The notes beneath the pieces are model-generated. The model had not been told where the DNA came from. It made no database searches and saw only the letters and a program-made list of their open reading frames with translations. A program made the translations under genes and the position numbers. From Myxococcus landrumus (GTDB lineage Bacteria > Myxococcota > Myxococcia > Myxococcales > Myxococcaceae), in contig NZ_CP071091.1 of the NCBI RefSeq assembly GCF_017301635.1, positions 6,894,001 through 6,958,000 on the forward strand: a stretch of DNA of 64,000 nucleotides. Reading direction: 5' to 3'. This document shows positions 1 to 9,633 of this stretch, piece by piece (the first letter of the stretch is position 1; every line of letters begins with the position of its first letter).

Positions 1-1
1 T

Positions 2-538
2 GACGAGTTCATCTACCTGCGCACCCGCCAGCGCTCGGAGAAGGGCGACAAGGAGAAGGAGAAGGGCCGCCACGGCGCCGCCGAGGAGGCAGGCCACGGC
101 AAGCGCGCCCGCCACGGGCGAGAGGCCACCGGCCGCGGCAGCAAGGCGGAGGGAGCCCAGGCCGCGACCAGCTCGGGAGGCAAGGCGCCCGCCAAGTCGG
201 ACGTGCCGCAGATTGCCCGCGAGGTGGTGCAGAACCTGCTCGCCCGCGCGACGGGGCCGGTGAACCCCTCGCTCATCAAGGAGACCATCGTCCGCAAGGA
301 GCCGGACTTCGACGAGAGCGAGTACGGCTTCGCCACCTTCGCCAAGCTCCTGGCCGCGCTGGAGCAGGAGGGTGTCCTGCGCCGCATCCAGCAGGGCCGC
401 CAGTGGTACGTGGTGGGGCCCGACGCGGACCTGGCCGGCGGCAGCGAGGCCAAGACCAAGAAGCCGGGCCGCGCCCGCGCCGAGGAGGAGGACGAGCTGG
501 AGTCCTACCCCGACCCGGAAGAGGACGACGCCCTCTGA
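2..538 (+). CDS. C-terminal part of a NYN / OST-HTH (LOTUS) domain protein
   Basis: The frame is open from the window edge to the TGA at 536, so only the last 178 residues are present and the start lies outside. The stretch encoded by about 203-415 looks like an OST-HTH/LOTUS winged helix: a helical start PQIAREVVQNLL, then LIKETIVRKEPDF, and a closing basic strand RRIQQGRQWYVV. The first residues, DEFIYLRTR, fit the end of a NYN (PIN-like) nuclease domain. A Lys/Glu/Gly-rich linker separates the two, and the tail is acidic (about 500-535). NYN-OST-HTH proteins are thought to bind or cut RNA. The domain call is by eye, and the nuclease half cannot be checked here. Confidence 0.75.
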   Translation, partial: DEFIYLRTRQRSEKGDKEKEKGRHGAAEEAGHGKRARHGREATGRGSKAEGAQAATSSGGKAPAKSDVPQIAREVVQNLLARATGPVNPSLIKETIVRKEPDFDESEYGFATFAKLLAALEQEGVLRRIQQGRQWYVVGPDADLAGGSEAKTKKPGRARAEEEDELESYPDPEEDDAL

Positions 539-566
539 GAGACGACGGCCGTGCCGCGGCCCCGGC

Positions 567-2609
567 TCAGGCGACGGGGCGCGGCGTGGTGGACTCGCAG
601 AGGTGCTCGAGGAACTCGGGCAGGAGCGCGGAGGAGATGACCCAGAGCTTGCCCTCTCCCAGGTCCGCGAGGGCGGCGCGCTCCACGTACTCCACGCACT
701 CCCCTTCCACGTAGTGGACGAACACGCGGCGGCCTCGCGCCCGGTACCACTCCGCCGCGTTGGCCAGGAGCGCCAGCAAGGCCCGCTGCGTCTCCGGCTG
801 TGAGTCGTCGCCCAGCGACACCATCCGCACGCCGTCGAGCACGTTGAAGAGGTTGACGCCCGGCTGCGCGGACTCCAGCACCGCCATCGCCACCGCGCGG
901 CCCTGCACCCGCGCCACGCGCAGCTCGCGCTCGCGGCCCAGGCCCGCCTCGCCCCACTTCATCCTCGCGCGCGACAGGTCGAAGCGCTCGGGCACCAGGT
1001 CCAACGCCTCGCGGTAGGCCACCGGACGCGTGCGCTCGATTTCCTGGAAGAAGCGCTCGCGCTCCGCTTCGGTGGGCGGCCCCACCTCCACGTCCTCGGG
1101 CACATCCCACTCCCGGTCCACCTCCGCCTCCATCAAGCGGAAGGGCGCCAGGCACGCCTGGCCCGTGTGCTCGTACCAGCTCGCGAAGTCGAACTTGGTG
1201 AAGCGCACCCAGCGCACGTTCGCCTCGCAGAAGGCGATGAACCACTTCACGTCCGGGTCCACCTGCGTGGGCTCGTAGCCGCGCAGGTAGATGTCTCGCA
1301 GCGCCTCGCGCGCCGAGGAGCGCTGACCGGGCACATGCTGACGCGCCAACTGGTGCGCCATCCACGTCCCCTCGTAGGGCTTCACCACCGACAGCGTGGC
1401 CTCCAGCGACTCACCCGCGGGGCGCACCACCCGGTAGCCCAGGCGCGTGCGGCCCTCCATCCGCTCCTGCGTGGCGTCGAACCAGGGGCGCTCCTCGACG
1501 AAGTCCTCGGGCGACTTGCCGGGCAGGCCGAAGTAGCCAGAGCCCTGGAAGAGCTTCCACGTCGCGTCGCCCCAGTCGCCTTCCACGCGGGTGGACGGAT
1601 GCATCTGCGCCTCCACCAGCGCGCGCCAGGCCCGAGCACCCTCCGCGTCCAGCGGACGCACGGACATGCCGCACCGGCGTCCCGCCGCGGTGCTGGAGAT
1701 GTTGCGCACCTCCGCGCGCAGCCGCACCGGCGCCATGCCCTCCATGGCCACCTCGAGCACCGGCTGACGCAGGCCCGGGTACAGCAGGTCCTCGCCCGGC
1801 TCCGTCATGAAGGCCACGCCCTCATAGGACAAATCCAACACCGGCCGCCGCACGTGGACCTGCGGCCACATGGGGTGGTTGAAAGACAGCGTGCAGGGGC
1901 TGCTGGGCGGCGCGCGGCGCAGCCAGCGGTGGCGGTAGCGCACCACCTCCGTGGGCAGGGAGACCATCACCCGGCCGGCCTCCTCATGCGCGTCGCGAGC
2001 CTCCAGGTGCACCACGCTGCTGTAGCCGAACGCCTCCACCACGAACGGGCCCGACGGCACCGGCCCGTCGAAGCGCCAGCCCATGCGCGCGTTCATCGCG
2101 TCGAAGTAGACGGCCGTCACGTTGGCCTTCACGCCTTGCGCCGTGCGCGCCACGCCACGCGCCTGACGGCCCACCAGCGCCTCGCAGATGCGAGCGACCC
2201 GGTCCTTGCGGTCGATGCGCTCCTTCCACACCGGCCGCGTCTCCGGCGGCAACAGCAGGCCGTTGTCGCGCAGCGCCTCCAGCACGGTGACGATGCGGCG
2301 GCCCGCGTCCAGCGGAGGCGAGACGAAGCGCAGGCTCACCTCGGGTCGCCCACCACGCACCTCCATCACCTCCGCGTCCAAGGACGTGGCCCACCGCTCA
2401 CCTTGACCCAGCACCACGGACGCGGCCTGTCCTGGACGCGGCATCGCGTCCGAGTCCAGGTGCAACGTCAGGTGCTCCAAGGAGAGCTGCACCAGACGGC
2501 CCGGTGCATCGCTGTTGCCGAACGAAGCCACCGCGGTCAGCTCCGTCCCCACCCGGTAGCCCAGCACCGATTCCCGGCCGCGCGTCCCGTCCCGTGTGTC
2601 CGCCTGCAT
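567..2609 (-). CDS. PilZ domain protein with a C-terminal acetyltransferase-like region
   Basis: A 680-residue protein. The start at 2609 is chosen because GGAG lies 5 bases upstream; an in-frame ATG at 2705 has no ribosome binding site. The N-terminal 110 residues resemble a degenerate PilZ-like beta domain. A second, better PilZ domain follows at about residues 210-340, with an Arg-rich RYRHRWLRR segment and LDLSYEGVAF, which fits the (D/N)xSxxG c-di-GMP-binding motif. The C-terminal third (RGYEPTQVDPDVKWFIAF and onward) has the feel of a GNAT-type fold but I see no clear acetyl-CoA loop. PilZ proteins are c-di-GMP receptors, often tied to motility or polysaccharide in myxobacteria. That this one binds c-di-GMP is inferred from the motif. 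Confidence 0.8.
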   Translation of the reverse strand: MQADTRDGTRGRESVLGYRVGTELTAVASFGNSDAPGRLVQLSLEHLTLHLDSDAMPRPGQAASVVLGQGERWATSLDAEVMEVRGGRPEVSLRFVSPPLDAGRRIVTVLEALRDNGLLLPPETRPVWKERIDRKDRVARICEALVGRQARGVARTAQGVKANVTAVYFDAMNARMGWRFDGPVPSGPFVVEAFGYSSVVHLEARDAHEEAGRVMVSLPTEVVRYRHRWLRRAPPSSPCTLSFNHPMWPQVHVRRPVLDLSYEGVAFMTEPGEDLLYPGLRQPVLEVAMEGMAPVRLRAEVRNISSTAAGRRCGMSVRPLDAEGARAWRALVEAQMHPSTRVEGDWGDATWKLFQGSGYFGLPGKSPEDFVEERPWFDATQERMEGRTRLGYRVVRPAGESLEATLSVVKPYEGTWMAHQLARQHVPGQRSSAREALRDIYLRGYEPTQVDPDVKWFIAFCEANVRWVRFTKFDFASWYEHTGQACLAPFRLMEAEVDREWDVPEDVEVGPPTEAERERFFQEIERTRPVAYREALDLVPERFDLSRARMKWGEAGLGRERELRVARVQGRAVAMAVLESAQPGVNLFNVLDGVRMVSLGDDSQPETQRALLALLANAAEWYRARGRRVFVHYVEGECVEYVERAALADLGEGKLWVISSALLPEFLEHLCESTTPRPVA

Positions 2610-2792
2610 GCCAGCTCCGTTGTCTGATGGGAGACGATTGTACGTCTTCGCGCGAAAGGAAGCAGTCCCCCGGTACGGATACGACCTGGGTGAACCGCGA
2701 TTCATATAGCCTGACCATTCATCAGGGCCGGGAAACTTGTTCCCCAGTACAAGCGCTGCGTAACCACATTCCGCGTGGCGCGCCCCTGGGAT

Positions 2793-4361
2793 TCAAGGGC
2801 AACGCGGTTCGATGACCCACGACAAACCTTCTGGACCTGCGTCGGGTCGGCTTCCACCCACGAGATGGACACTTCCACCTGGTCCGCCCACCAGGGCATG
2901 TCCCTGTCGGGGTGTCGACAGTGACACTGCGGGGGTGAAGCGCTCGGAGGCCGGGTCGAACCAGGCAGCGGGGGCTCCGTCCGTGTCCTCGACGTAAACC
3001 CAGCCATTTCCCGCGAGCACGGCGCGAGGCGCTCCACGAGCCACATCCATGGGCGTCAGCTCTCGCATGCGCACTCTTCCCGTATTCCTCTCCAATAAGA
3101 ATGCGCGAGCCGACGGCATGACACCGACTTCGCGTCCTCCGAGGACGAGGGCTCGGCCCGACTTCAGCTCCACCACCGCGGGAGCGGACAAGGGCACGGG
3201 CAACAGCGGCCCCGCTCCCAGCACACCGGATGGCTCCACCACATCCATCCGAGGCGAGCTCGCGTTGGGGGTGCACCCGCCCGCGAGCACGAAGGCGCCC
3301 CCCATGCTCGCGCTTCCGGAGGGGCAGTCCAGGGAGAGATTCCCCAAGAGCGACCAGCTCCCGGCGTCGTCACCGCGAAGTGACACACGGACGGCCGTGT
3401 CCGAGACAGCCCCGGCATCCCGCGCCAGGGTGAGCTGCCCCCCGGCCACGACGACGTCCGAGCCGAGCGGGCCCGCCAAGGCCCTGTGGATTCCTAATGG
3501 CGGCGTGAAGGAGACACGGGTGGTGCCGCCATCGGGATTCAGCCACTCCGCGCTGGGCTCGGGCTGGCCGTCGGCGCGGACGCCGCCCAGCACCACCACC
3601 TGTCCCTCCTCCAGCACCAACGCGGAGGGCTCCGCGCGAGCCACCCCGAGCTCGCCCTTCAGCACCTGGCCGGTGGCGGGGAAGAAGACCTCCACGGTGG
3701 ACACGGGGCGGCCCGTGCCATCACGGCCTCCCATCATCACCAGGCCCCCGGCGTAGGGGCCCGTGGTGGCGAACACGGCCGCGGGGTTCATGCGCGGCGC
3801 GAAGCCGGGGCGCTCGGTGATGACCCCGGTGACACCTCCGGGACAGGCGCACACGCTGTTCGCGCAGACGAGTCCTCCGGGCTGGCAGCTCGCGCCGGCA
3901 CAGTCCGGGTCGGCGCAGTCGCCCAGCCCGTCGCCATCATCATCCACGCCGTTGTCACACGCTTCCCGAGGGGGACCCGCGTCGGGCCGCTCCGCCACGG
4001 GGGGCAGGGAGAGTGACAGCCTGGAGCCGGCGCCCGGCGTGAGCGTGGTCTCTCCGGAGGCCGTGGATTGGATGGCGCCCAGCAGCTCGGCGGTGGCGCG
4101 GACGGTGACGCGCGTGCCCTCGGGGGTGGCGGGACCGGACTCGAAGTTGAAGGTGGCGGGGAGACGAAGCGCCTCACCCTCCAGCGTGGCCACGGCCAGG
4201 GCGGCGCCGTCTGGGAGCGAGGCCACCACCGAGAGCCGGTCGAAGTGCAGCCCCGGGGTCAGCGGCCCGTCCACGCTGACGTGAACACCGCCAGGGGACT
4301 TCTCACAGGCCAGCAGCGTCGACACCACGGCGAACAGGAGGACCCGGAGCCCGGAGCGCAT
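2793..4361 (-). CDS. Kelch-like lipoprotein with a MopE-type Asp-rich motif
   Basis: A 522-residue exported protein. The start at 4361 gives a clean signal peptide ending in a lipobox (STLLAC, Cys at about residue 19). After an N-terminal beta domain there is CDNGVDDDGDGLGDCADPDC, the Cys/Asp motif of myxobacterial and methanotroph MopE-like proteins, which may bind metal. The rest is a repetitive beta series with GGLVMMGGRDGTG, VVVLGGVRADG, FVLAGGC and ALVLGGREVG, which resembles kelch or Rax2-like propeller blades. It is likely anchored to the outer membrane. A longer in-frame start at 4460 would bury the signal peptide. No enzyme function is evident. Confidence 0.8.
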   Translation of the reverse strand: MRSGLRVLLFAVVSTLLACEKSPGGVHVSVDGPLTPGLHFDRLSVVASLPDGAALAVATLEGEALRLPATFNFESGPATPEGTRVTVRATAELLGAIQSTASGETTLTPGAGSRLSLSLPPVAERPDAGPPREACDNGVDDDGDGLGDCADPDCAGASCQPGGLVCANSVCACPGGVTGVITERPGFAPRMNPAAVFATTGPYAGGLVMMGGRDGTGRPVSTVEVFFPATGQVLKGELGVARAEPSALVLEEGQVVVLGGVRADGQPEPSAEWLNPDGGTTRVSFTPPLGIHRALAGPLGSDVVVAGGQLTLARDAGAVSDTAVRVSLRGDDAGSWSLLGNLSLDCPSGSASMGGAFVLAGGCTPNASSPRMDVVEPSGVLGAGPLLPVPLSAPAVVELKSGRALVLGGREVGVMPSARAFLLERNTGRVRMRELTPMDVARGAPRAVLAGNGWVYVEDTDGAPAAWFDPASERFTPAVSLSTPRQGHALVGGPGGSVHLVGGSRPDAGPEGLSWVIEPRCP

Positions 4362-4574
4362 GGGCGCACTGTAGTGCAGCCCGGCGCACGAGCGCTGGGC
4401 CCATGGACAAGACTGTCCATTCCGCGCGCCCGAGCCCCCGTGCACCAAGGCCCGCCTCACAGGGGCTTCACGGACGAGGGAGCAGGGCCTGTCTCCTCGC
4501 CTCGCCGCGATGGAACACCGTCTCGCGGCGGGTTAGGGGAGGGAGTCCGCTTCGTCTTTCGCCCGAGAGCTTCC

Positions 4575-5078
4575 ATGCCCCTGTCCACCCTCTGCTTGCG
4601 CTGCGGCATGTGCTGCGACGGGACGCTCTTCACGCATGTGTCGCTCCAACCGGAAGAGGCCTCGGCGCTGCGTCGGCACGGGGTTCCGCTGCTCCAGCGG
4701 GAGGAGGGACCTCCGGTGCTCGCCCAGCACTGCTCCGCGCTGGAGGGACGCACCTGCACCGTCTACGCCGACCGTCCGGCCAGCTGCCGCCGCTATCATT
4801 GCCAGCTCTTCTCCGCGCTCTCGGAGAAGGAGGTCTCCCTCGACGAAGCGCTGGGCCTGGTCGATGAGGCCCACGCCCGCATCGCCGCCGTCGAGCGCGC
4901 GCTTCCTCCCGCGACGGCGGAGGCGGAGGCACCTCGCTCGGTGATGCAGCGGGCCCGTCAGGCGGCGGCGAGAGCCACCCCCGACACTCCCCTCCCGCCC
5001 CAGGCCCGGGAAGCCCAGGCGAGGGCCGAGTCCTTCCTCGACAAACACTTCCGGGGGCGCTTCGGTCAACGCGGCTGA
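4575..5078 (+). CDS. YkgJ-family cysteine cluster protein
   Basis: A 167-residue protein that begins at the first ATG before the conserved Cys cluster. CLRCGMCCDGTLF, then a Cys about 30 residues on (AQHCSALEGRTCTVY) and RPASCRRYHCQLF give the spaced Cys pattern of the YkgJ/UPF0153 family, thought to hold a zinc or iron-sulfur site. The C-terminal half is Ala/Arg-rich and helical. The role of the family is unknown. The gene stands alone between a lipoprotein on the other strand and an exported protein. Confidence 0.85.
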   Translation: MPLSTLCLRCGMCCDGTLFTHVSLQPEEASALRRHGVPLLQREEGPPVLAQHCSALEGRTCTVYADRPASCRRYHCQLFSALSEKEVSLDEALGLVDEAHARIAAVERALPPATAEAEAPRSVMQRARQAAARATPDTPLPPQAREAQARAESFLDKHFRGRFGQRG

Positions 5079-5213
5079 CGCGGCCGTGAAACCCATTCGT
5101 CCGGGGGGTCCTCGTCGCTACGATGGTGCCCGCCGCGTTCGCGTCGTCCATCGTCGCCCGAGACCACCCTCCGCGGCTTCCTCCAGGGTTCGGGCCCTCA
5201 TGAGGTCTGCTTC

Positions 5214-5954
5214 ATGACGTCACACCCCTCCGTCCTCGCCGTGATGGCCTTCACGTTGCTCACCGCCCCGAGCGTCCATGCGGAGGAGCAGGCCCTGGTG
5301 CAGTCCACCTCCGCCGACCTGAACGGCGACGGGAAGCCCGAAGCCATCGCCGTGAAGGGGAACGAAAACAACGGCGACTTCGACTTCGTCCTCACGGTGG
5401 GCACCGCCACCCACCGCATGAAGGTGGGCGCTGAAGTCCTCGGCCTGTCCCTCCTCGACCTGGACTCCAGCGACAAGCTCAAGGAGGTCGCCGTCCATTC
5501 GGGAATGACGGACACGGACACCCTCGCCTTCGTCTTCCGCTACGACGGCAAGAGCCTCAAGCCCCTGGGCAGCGTGCCCGCGCTCACCGAGGTGAAGGGC
5601 AACGGCGTCATCCTCTCCGACTCGTGGCGCGGCTTCTGGAACGGCCGGGACAAGTACGCCGTGGACCCGAAGACGCAGCAGCTCGCCCTGGTCCCCCAGG
5701 AGTTCTACTACGTGGGGCAGGAGGCCACCGTGCGCGAGTCCTTCCCCATCACCCAGACGCGCTCGGACAAGAAGCCCGTGGCCCAGCTCGCGGTGGGCTC
5801 GAAGATTCAGGTGGTCGCCGCCACCCGCGTGCCCGTGCCCGGAAGCCCTCACACGGCGTTCGCCTACCTGGTGAAGTCCTCCACCGGGTTGATGGGCTGG
5901 ACGACCCCGGAGGTCCTCGCGGCGAAGACCGACGGCCTGACCTGGGCCGGCTAA
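5214..5954 (+). CDS. Exported protein with VCBS/FG-GAP-like repeat and possible SH3-like tail
   Basis: A 246-residue protein. The first 23 residues form a Sec signal peptide cleaved at about SVHAEE. The segment STSADLNGDGKPEAIAVKG matches one blade of a VCBS/FG-GAP calcium-binding propeller (DLNGDGKPE). The C-terminal 80 residues, with ALVPQEFYYVGQEATVRESF and GLMGWTTPEVLA, resemble a bacterial SH3-like fold, where GWTTPEVL recalls the usual GWV..DYL ending. It should act in the periplasm or outside. A 10-bp hairpin follows the stop directly. Confidence 0.7.
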   Translation: MTSHPSVLAVMAFTLLTAPSVHAEEQALVQSTSADLNGDGKPEAIAVKGNENNGDFDFVLTVGTATHRMKVGAEVLGLSLLDLDSSDKLKEVAVHSGMTDTDTLAFVFRYDGKSLKPLGSVPALTEVKGNGVILSDSWRGFWNGRDKYAVDPKTQQLALVPQEFYYVGQEATVRESFPITQTRSDKKPVAQLAVGSKIQVVAATRVPVPGSPHTAFAYLVKSSTGLMGWTTPEVLAAKTDGLTWAG

Positions 5955-5961
5955 TCCAGAC

Positions 5962-5988
5962 ACCGGGCTCCAACACTCGGAGCCCGGT
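5962..5988. terminator. Perfect 10-bp hairpin, likely bidirectional terminator
   Basis: ACCGGGCTCC at 5962-5971 pairs with GGAGCCCGGT at 5979-5988 over a 7-base loop. It lies 8 bases after the stop at 5954 and 34 bases beyond the end of the convergent metalloprotease gene, so it can serve both. There is no long T run, as is common in GC-rich genomes. Confidence 0.55.
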
Positions 5989-6022
5989 GAGGCGTCTTCA
6001 TCCCGCGCGGGACGAATGGGAA

Positions 6023-7267
6023 CTACGGAGTGCGGGACTCATCCACGGTGAGACAAGGCTCCATCTTGTCGGGCGCGACGACGAAGCGCTCCAGCCGCTG
6101 GAGGGCTTCCGCCCCCGGGCCACCAATCTGGCCGCCGCCGTCATAGAGCAGGGCCAGCCAGTCGTTCTGCGACGCGGGGAAGATGTCCGCCACGCCGTTG
6201 CGGTTGAAGTCGCGGCCGTAGCTGGCGGCGTCGATGACGCCATTGTTGTTGAAGTCGAGGTTGGCGCTCGCGTTGCCGATGACGAGCGCGTCATTGAAGC
6301 GCAGCCCACCCACGCGGGCGAGGTCCGCTTCGGTGGTGGGCGCCACCGGCGAGAAGGCGGCCGTCTCGTTGACGGTCAGCTCGTTGAAGCTCGCGGTCCG
6401 GACGCGTGAGTAGTCCAACACATTGGCCACGCCGCCAATGCTGAAGCCATAGAACTGGTACTCGTAGTTCATGATGCTCAGGTAGTTGGGCTTGTAGTTG
6501 GCGTCGTCCGTGCCGCCATGCCGCAGGCCGATGTTGTGCCCCAGCTCATGCATGATGGTGCCCGCGAGCTGCAGCTCCGTGACGCCCGCCCCCGCGAAGC
6601 CCAGGCTGACCACCAGGTCGTGACCCGGGATGCCTCGGGAGATGCCGCTGGAGTTGCCTCCGTTGTACCGGTTCGCCATCACCAGGTAGTGGAAGTACGG
6701 CCCGCGGTTCGCCGTGAAGTACTTCGTCTTCAGCGTGTCGAAGTCCGTCCAGACCGGGTTCAAGTCCATGTCCGCGTCCGCCGCGGCGATCTGCTGGTCC
6801 ACGACGAGGTGCAGGTTGATTCCAGTCGACCCATCCGGGTTGCTGACGGGCGCGTTGGCGAACGCCGTGATGACCCGGTTCAGCGTGCCCTGGGTCGGAC
6901 GGAGGTTGGGGTAGTAGTCCACCTCCACGAAGACGTCCTTCTTGCGCGCGTTCGCGCCCAGGGCGGACAAGTCCAATCCCCCGAACCCGAACGACTCCAC
7001 GTAGTCACTGAGCCTGTCTCCGTCCGTGTCCGCGCTGGTCGTGCTGGTGCCGAGGAGGACCTCCACGACGTCGCAGATTCCATCCTGGTCCGTGTCGAGC
7101 GCGCCAATCAGACATCCCGGCGGGAGGGGCAGGGGCACCGCGGCCGCCACACCCTGGGAGCTCGTCTCCATCCCTATCTCTGATTCGGGGAGGACCGCGT
7201 CGCCACAGCCACTCAATGCAAGAGACAACAAAGAAGCAGACAGCAACTTCCTCGGAAGCTGGCCCAT
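6023..7267 (-). CDS. Secreted lipoprotein zinc metalloprotease (HExxHxxxxxH)
   Basis: A 414-residue protein. The start at 7267 is set by AAGGAG five bases upstream; a frame start 8 codons earlier has none. A signal peptide with lipobox LALSGC puts the lipidated Cys at residue 21. HELGHNIGLRH at residues 240-250 is the extended zinc site of metzincin-like proteases, with ligands H240, H244 and H250 and catalytic E241. The Asp-rich DTDQDGICD and DTDGDRLSD (about 58-90) and a later DFNNNGVID and DFNRNGVAD resemble thrombospondin type 3 or dockerin-like calcium loops. Myxobacteria secrete many such proteases for predation. The substrate is unknown. Confidence 0.85.
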   Translation of the reverse strand: MGQLPRKLLSASLLSLALSGCGDAVLPESEIGMETSSQGVAAAVPLPLPPGCLIGALDTDQDGICDVVEVLLGTSTTSADTDGDRLSDYVESFGFGGLDLSALGANARKKDVFVEVDYYPNLRPTQGTLNRVITAFANAPVSNPDGSTGINLHLVVDQQIAAADADMDLNPVWTDFDTLKTKYFTANRGPYFHYLVMANRYNGGNSSGISRGIPGHDLVVSLGFAGAGVTELQLAGTIMHELGHNIGLRHGGTDDANYKPNYLSIMNYEYQFYGFSIGGVANVLDYSRVRTASFNELTVNETAAFSPVAPTTEADLARVGGLRFNDALVIGNASANLDFNNNGVIDAASYGRDFNRNGVADIFPASQNDWLALLYDGGGQIGGPGAEALQRLERFVVAPDKMEPCLTVDESRTP

Positions 7268-7336
7268 ACAACTCCTTTGAATTGGAATCACTCACATCCG
7301 ACGGCGGATGAAGGTCTATCCCATTCCCAGGGCGAA

Positions 7337-7381
7337 CCGAGGGGGCGGCCCTCTCATCGTCGGGAACCCGACAACCCTCGG
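7337..7381 (-). terminator. Compound inverted repeat after the RNB exonuclease gene
   Basis: An outer 7-bp stem (CCGAGGG at 7337-7343 with CCCTCGG at 7375-7381) encloses an inner 6-bp stem (GTCGGG at 7359-7364 with CCCGAC at 7367-7372). It lies 75 bases past the end of the RNase gene and about 70 bases upstream of the metalloprotease start. A terminator for the first or an operator for the second are both possible. Confidence 0.35.
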
Positions 7382-7455
7382 CCGAGAGCTCCAACCTGGT
7401 GAGTCTTTACGGGCGGGGCCGCCGCCCGATGCATGTCAGGGATTGACTCCCTCGC

Positions 7456-9351
7456 CTACGACACCAGCGCCAGCTCCACGCGGCCCAGGGACTCGTCGGT
7501 GGACGCCACCTTCACGTTCACCGGCATGCCCACCGTGAAGGTCCGCTCCTTGCCCACGAGCGACAGCTCTCGAGCATCCGGACGGAAGGGGCCTCCCGGC
7601 AGCCCTTCGGCCGGCAACACACCCTCCACCAGCATGCCGTCGATTTGCGCGATGAGACCGAAGGGACGCACGCGCACCACTCGCGCGGGGAACTCCCGGC
7701 CCACGTGGCCCGCCAGCCACCGCGCCTCCAGCACATGGTGCCGGTCCGACTCCGCGCGATTCGCCGCGCGAGCCCGCCCGTTGATGTGCACCGCGAGCGA
7801 CTCCACCTTCGGGTCCTCGTCCAGGTAGTCGCGGCGGCCGTTCAGGTAGCCCTTCAGCGTGCGGTGCACCGCCAGGTCCGCGTACCGGCGGATGGGCGAC
7901 GTGAAGTGCAGGTACAGCGGCGCCGCCAGTCCGAAGTGCGGCCCCGGCTTCACCGTGTAGCGCGACGGCCCCAGGGAGCGCCGCAACACCGAGCGCAGCG
8001 CCGGCTCCGCGGCCGCGCCCACGATTTGCCGGTCGAACGACGCCAGCGCCAGCGGCGTGAGCTCCCGGCCGAAGCCCGCGGCGAACCCGGAGTGCTCGGC
8101 GAACGCATTCAAGTCCGCCACCCGCTGCGGGTCCGGCTGCTCGTGCACGCGGAACACGCCCGGCAGGCCGCGCGCCAGCATCCACGTGGCGATGGCCTCG
8201 TTCGCCGCCACCATGAAGCGCTCAATCATCCCGTGCGCGGACGTGGGCTGCTCGCTCACGAGGCCGGAGACCTCCCCCGTCGCCTCGTTGAAGGTGAACC
8301 GCGCCTCATCTCGCGCGAACTCCATGCCGCCTCGCGCGCCACGCGCCACCGCGAGCCGCGCCGCCGCCAGTCGGAACCACGGCATGACGTCCCGCACCGG
8401 CGCCATGGCCGCGGACACCTCGCCCCGGTCGAGGAAGGCGGCGACCTCGTCGTAGTTCAGCCGCGCCCAGGAGCGGATGACGCTCTCGTACACGTCCGCC
8501 GCCGTCACCCGCCCCTGCGGGTCGATGCGCAACTCCACCGTGAGGCAGCGTCGCTCCGCCCCCGGCACCAGGCTCAGCCAGTCCGAGGACAGCGACTCGG
8601 GCAACATCGGCAGCACCCGGCCCGCCATGTACACGCTGGTGGCCCGCTCGCGCGCCTCCGCATCCAGCGCCGTGCCCTCCTTCACCGCCTCGCCCACGTC
8701 CGCGATGGACACCAGGAGGCGCAGCGCCCCGTCCGGCCCCGCGGGCAGCACTGAAATCGCGTCGTCGATGTCTCGCGTGGACGGCGCATCCACCGTCACC
8801 GTGGGCACGTCGCGCAAGTCGCGCCGGGAGCCCACCTCGTGAGGCACCTCGCGGGCGCGCCGCACGTCCTCCAGCGCCTCCGGGGAGAAGTCCTTGTGCA
8901 GCCCGTGCCGCGCGATGATGCGCTCCAGCGAGCGGTCCGCGCCGGCTTCCAGCTTGTAGAGCAGGACGACCTTGCCGTCCGCGATGCTCGCGACCACCGC
9001 GTCGCCGTGCTGCACGCGCGTCGTGCCCGGGTCCAACACCCAGTCCGCGTTGCCCACCTCGCGGTCGATGCGCAGGAACAGCGCGCCCTTGCGAGACACC
9101 ACCTCGCCGTAGACCCGCGTGCGGGGCCGCTCCACCAGCGACAGGCCGCTCGCGCTCCAGCGGCCATCCGCGCCCGCCGTCACCGTGCCAGTGACGATGT
9201 CCCCCGCGAACAACGGATTGAGGTCGGGAGGAGGGATGAAGGCGGACAGCACCTCCTGGGCACCGGGCGCCTGCACGGTGAGGAAGCCGAAGCCTCGGGG
9301 GTGGACATCGATGCGGCCGGTGACGGTGCGGGGAGAAACAGAAGTATCCAT
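7456..9351 (-). CDS. RNase II/R-family 3'-5' exoribonuclease (RNB domain)
   Basis: A 631-residue protein starting at ATG with AAGG four bases upstream. The order is an N-terminal OB/cold-shock-like region (GRIDVHPRGFGFLTV), the RNB catalytic domain from about residue 180, and an S1-like C-terminus (FPARVVRVRPFGLIAQIDG). The catalytic acidic motif is clear: TVDAPSTRDIDDAISV. HFTSPIRRYADLAVHR, the signature of the family, is also present. It degrades RNA processively. It is shorter than typical RNase R (700-800 residues) and lacks the Lys-rich tail, so the split between RNase R and RNase II is not settled. Confidence 0.9.
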   Translation of the reverse strand: MDTSVSPRTVTGRIDVHPRGFGFLTVQAPGAQEVLSAFIPPPDLNPLFAGDIVTGTVTAGADGRWSASGLSLVERPRTRVYGEVVSRKGALFLRIDREVGNADWVLDPGTTRVQHGDAVVASIADGKVVLLYKLEAGADRSLERIIARHGLHKDFSPEALEDVRRAREVPHEVGSRRDLRDVPTVTVDAPSTRDIDDAISVLPAGPDGALRLLVSIADVGEAVKEGTALDAEARERATSVYMAGRVLPMLPESLSSDWLSLVPGAERRCLTVELRIDPQGRVTAADVYESVIRSWARLNYDEVAAFLDRGEVSAAMAPVRDVMPWFRLAAARLAVARGARGGMEFARDEARFTFNEATGEVSGLVSEQPTSAHGMIERFMVAANEAIATWMLARGLPGVFRVHEQPDPQRVADLNAFAEHSGFAAGFGRELTPLALASFDRQIVGAAAEPALRSVLRRSLGPSRYTVKPGPHFGLAAPLYLHFTSPIRRYADLAVHRTLKGYLNGRRDYLDEDPKVESLAVHINGRARAANRAESDRHHVLEARWLAGHVGREFPARVVRVRPFGLIAQIDGMLVEGVLPAEGLPGGPFRPDARELSLVGKERTFTVGMPVNVKVASTDESLGRVELALVS

Positions 9352-9633
9352 GGAACCTTGTGCGCGTCTTAGCCCAGGTCCCAGAGGGGACGGGCGGGAG
9401 GGACGCGCGGAATGTGAAGGGAGAGGAGAGATGCGCTCCCCGGGCCAACGCCACGGAAGTGGCCGGTCCAGTCAGGGTGCGCGTGAAATCAAAAACCGCC
9501 GACTGGACGCGCCCCACCCTCCACTTCTGACGCGGCCTCTCTCGGGTACCCCTGGCGCACACTTCACGGCACATCCAGGCGTCTTCACGCAGGGTGCGTC
9601 ACTTCCATGGCGCGGAGTAGGGTGCCGCCCGGC

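Noticed and set aside
1167-2627. A plus-strand open frame of 486 codons opposite the PilZ gene
   Set aside because: Composition is His/Arg/Ala-rich as expected from reading a coding strand backwards. No ribosome site.
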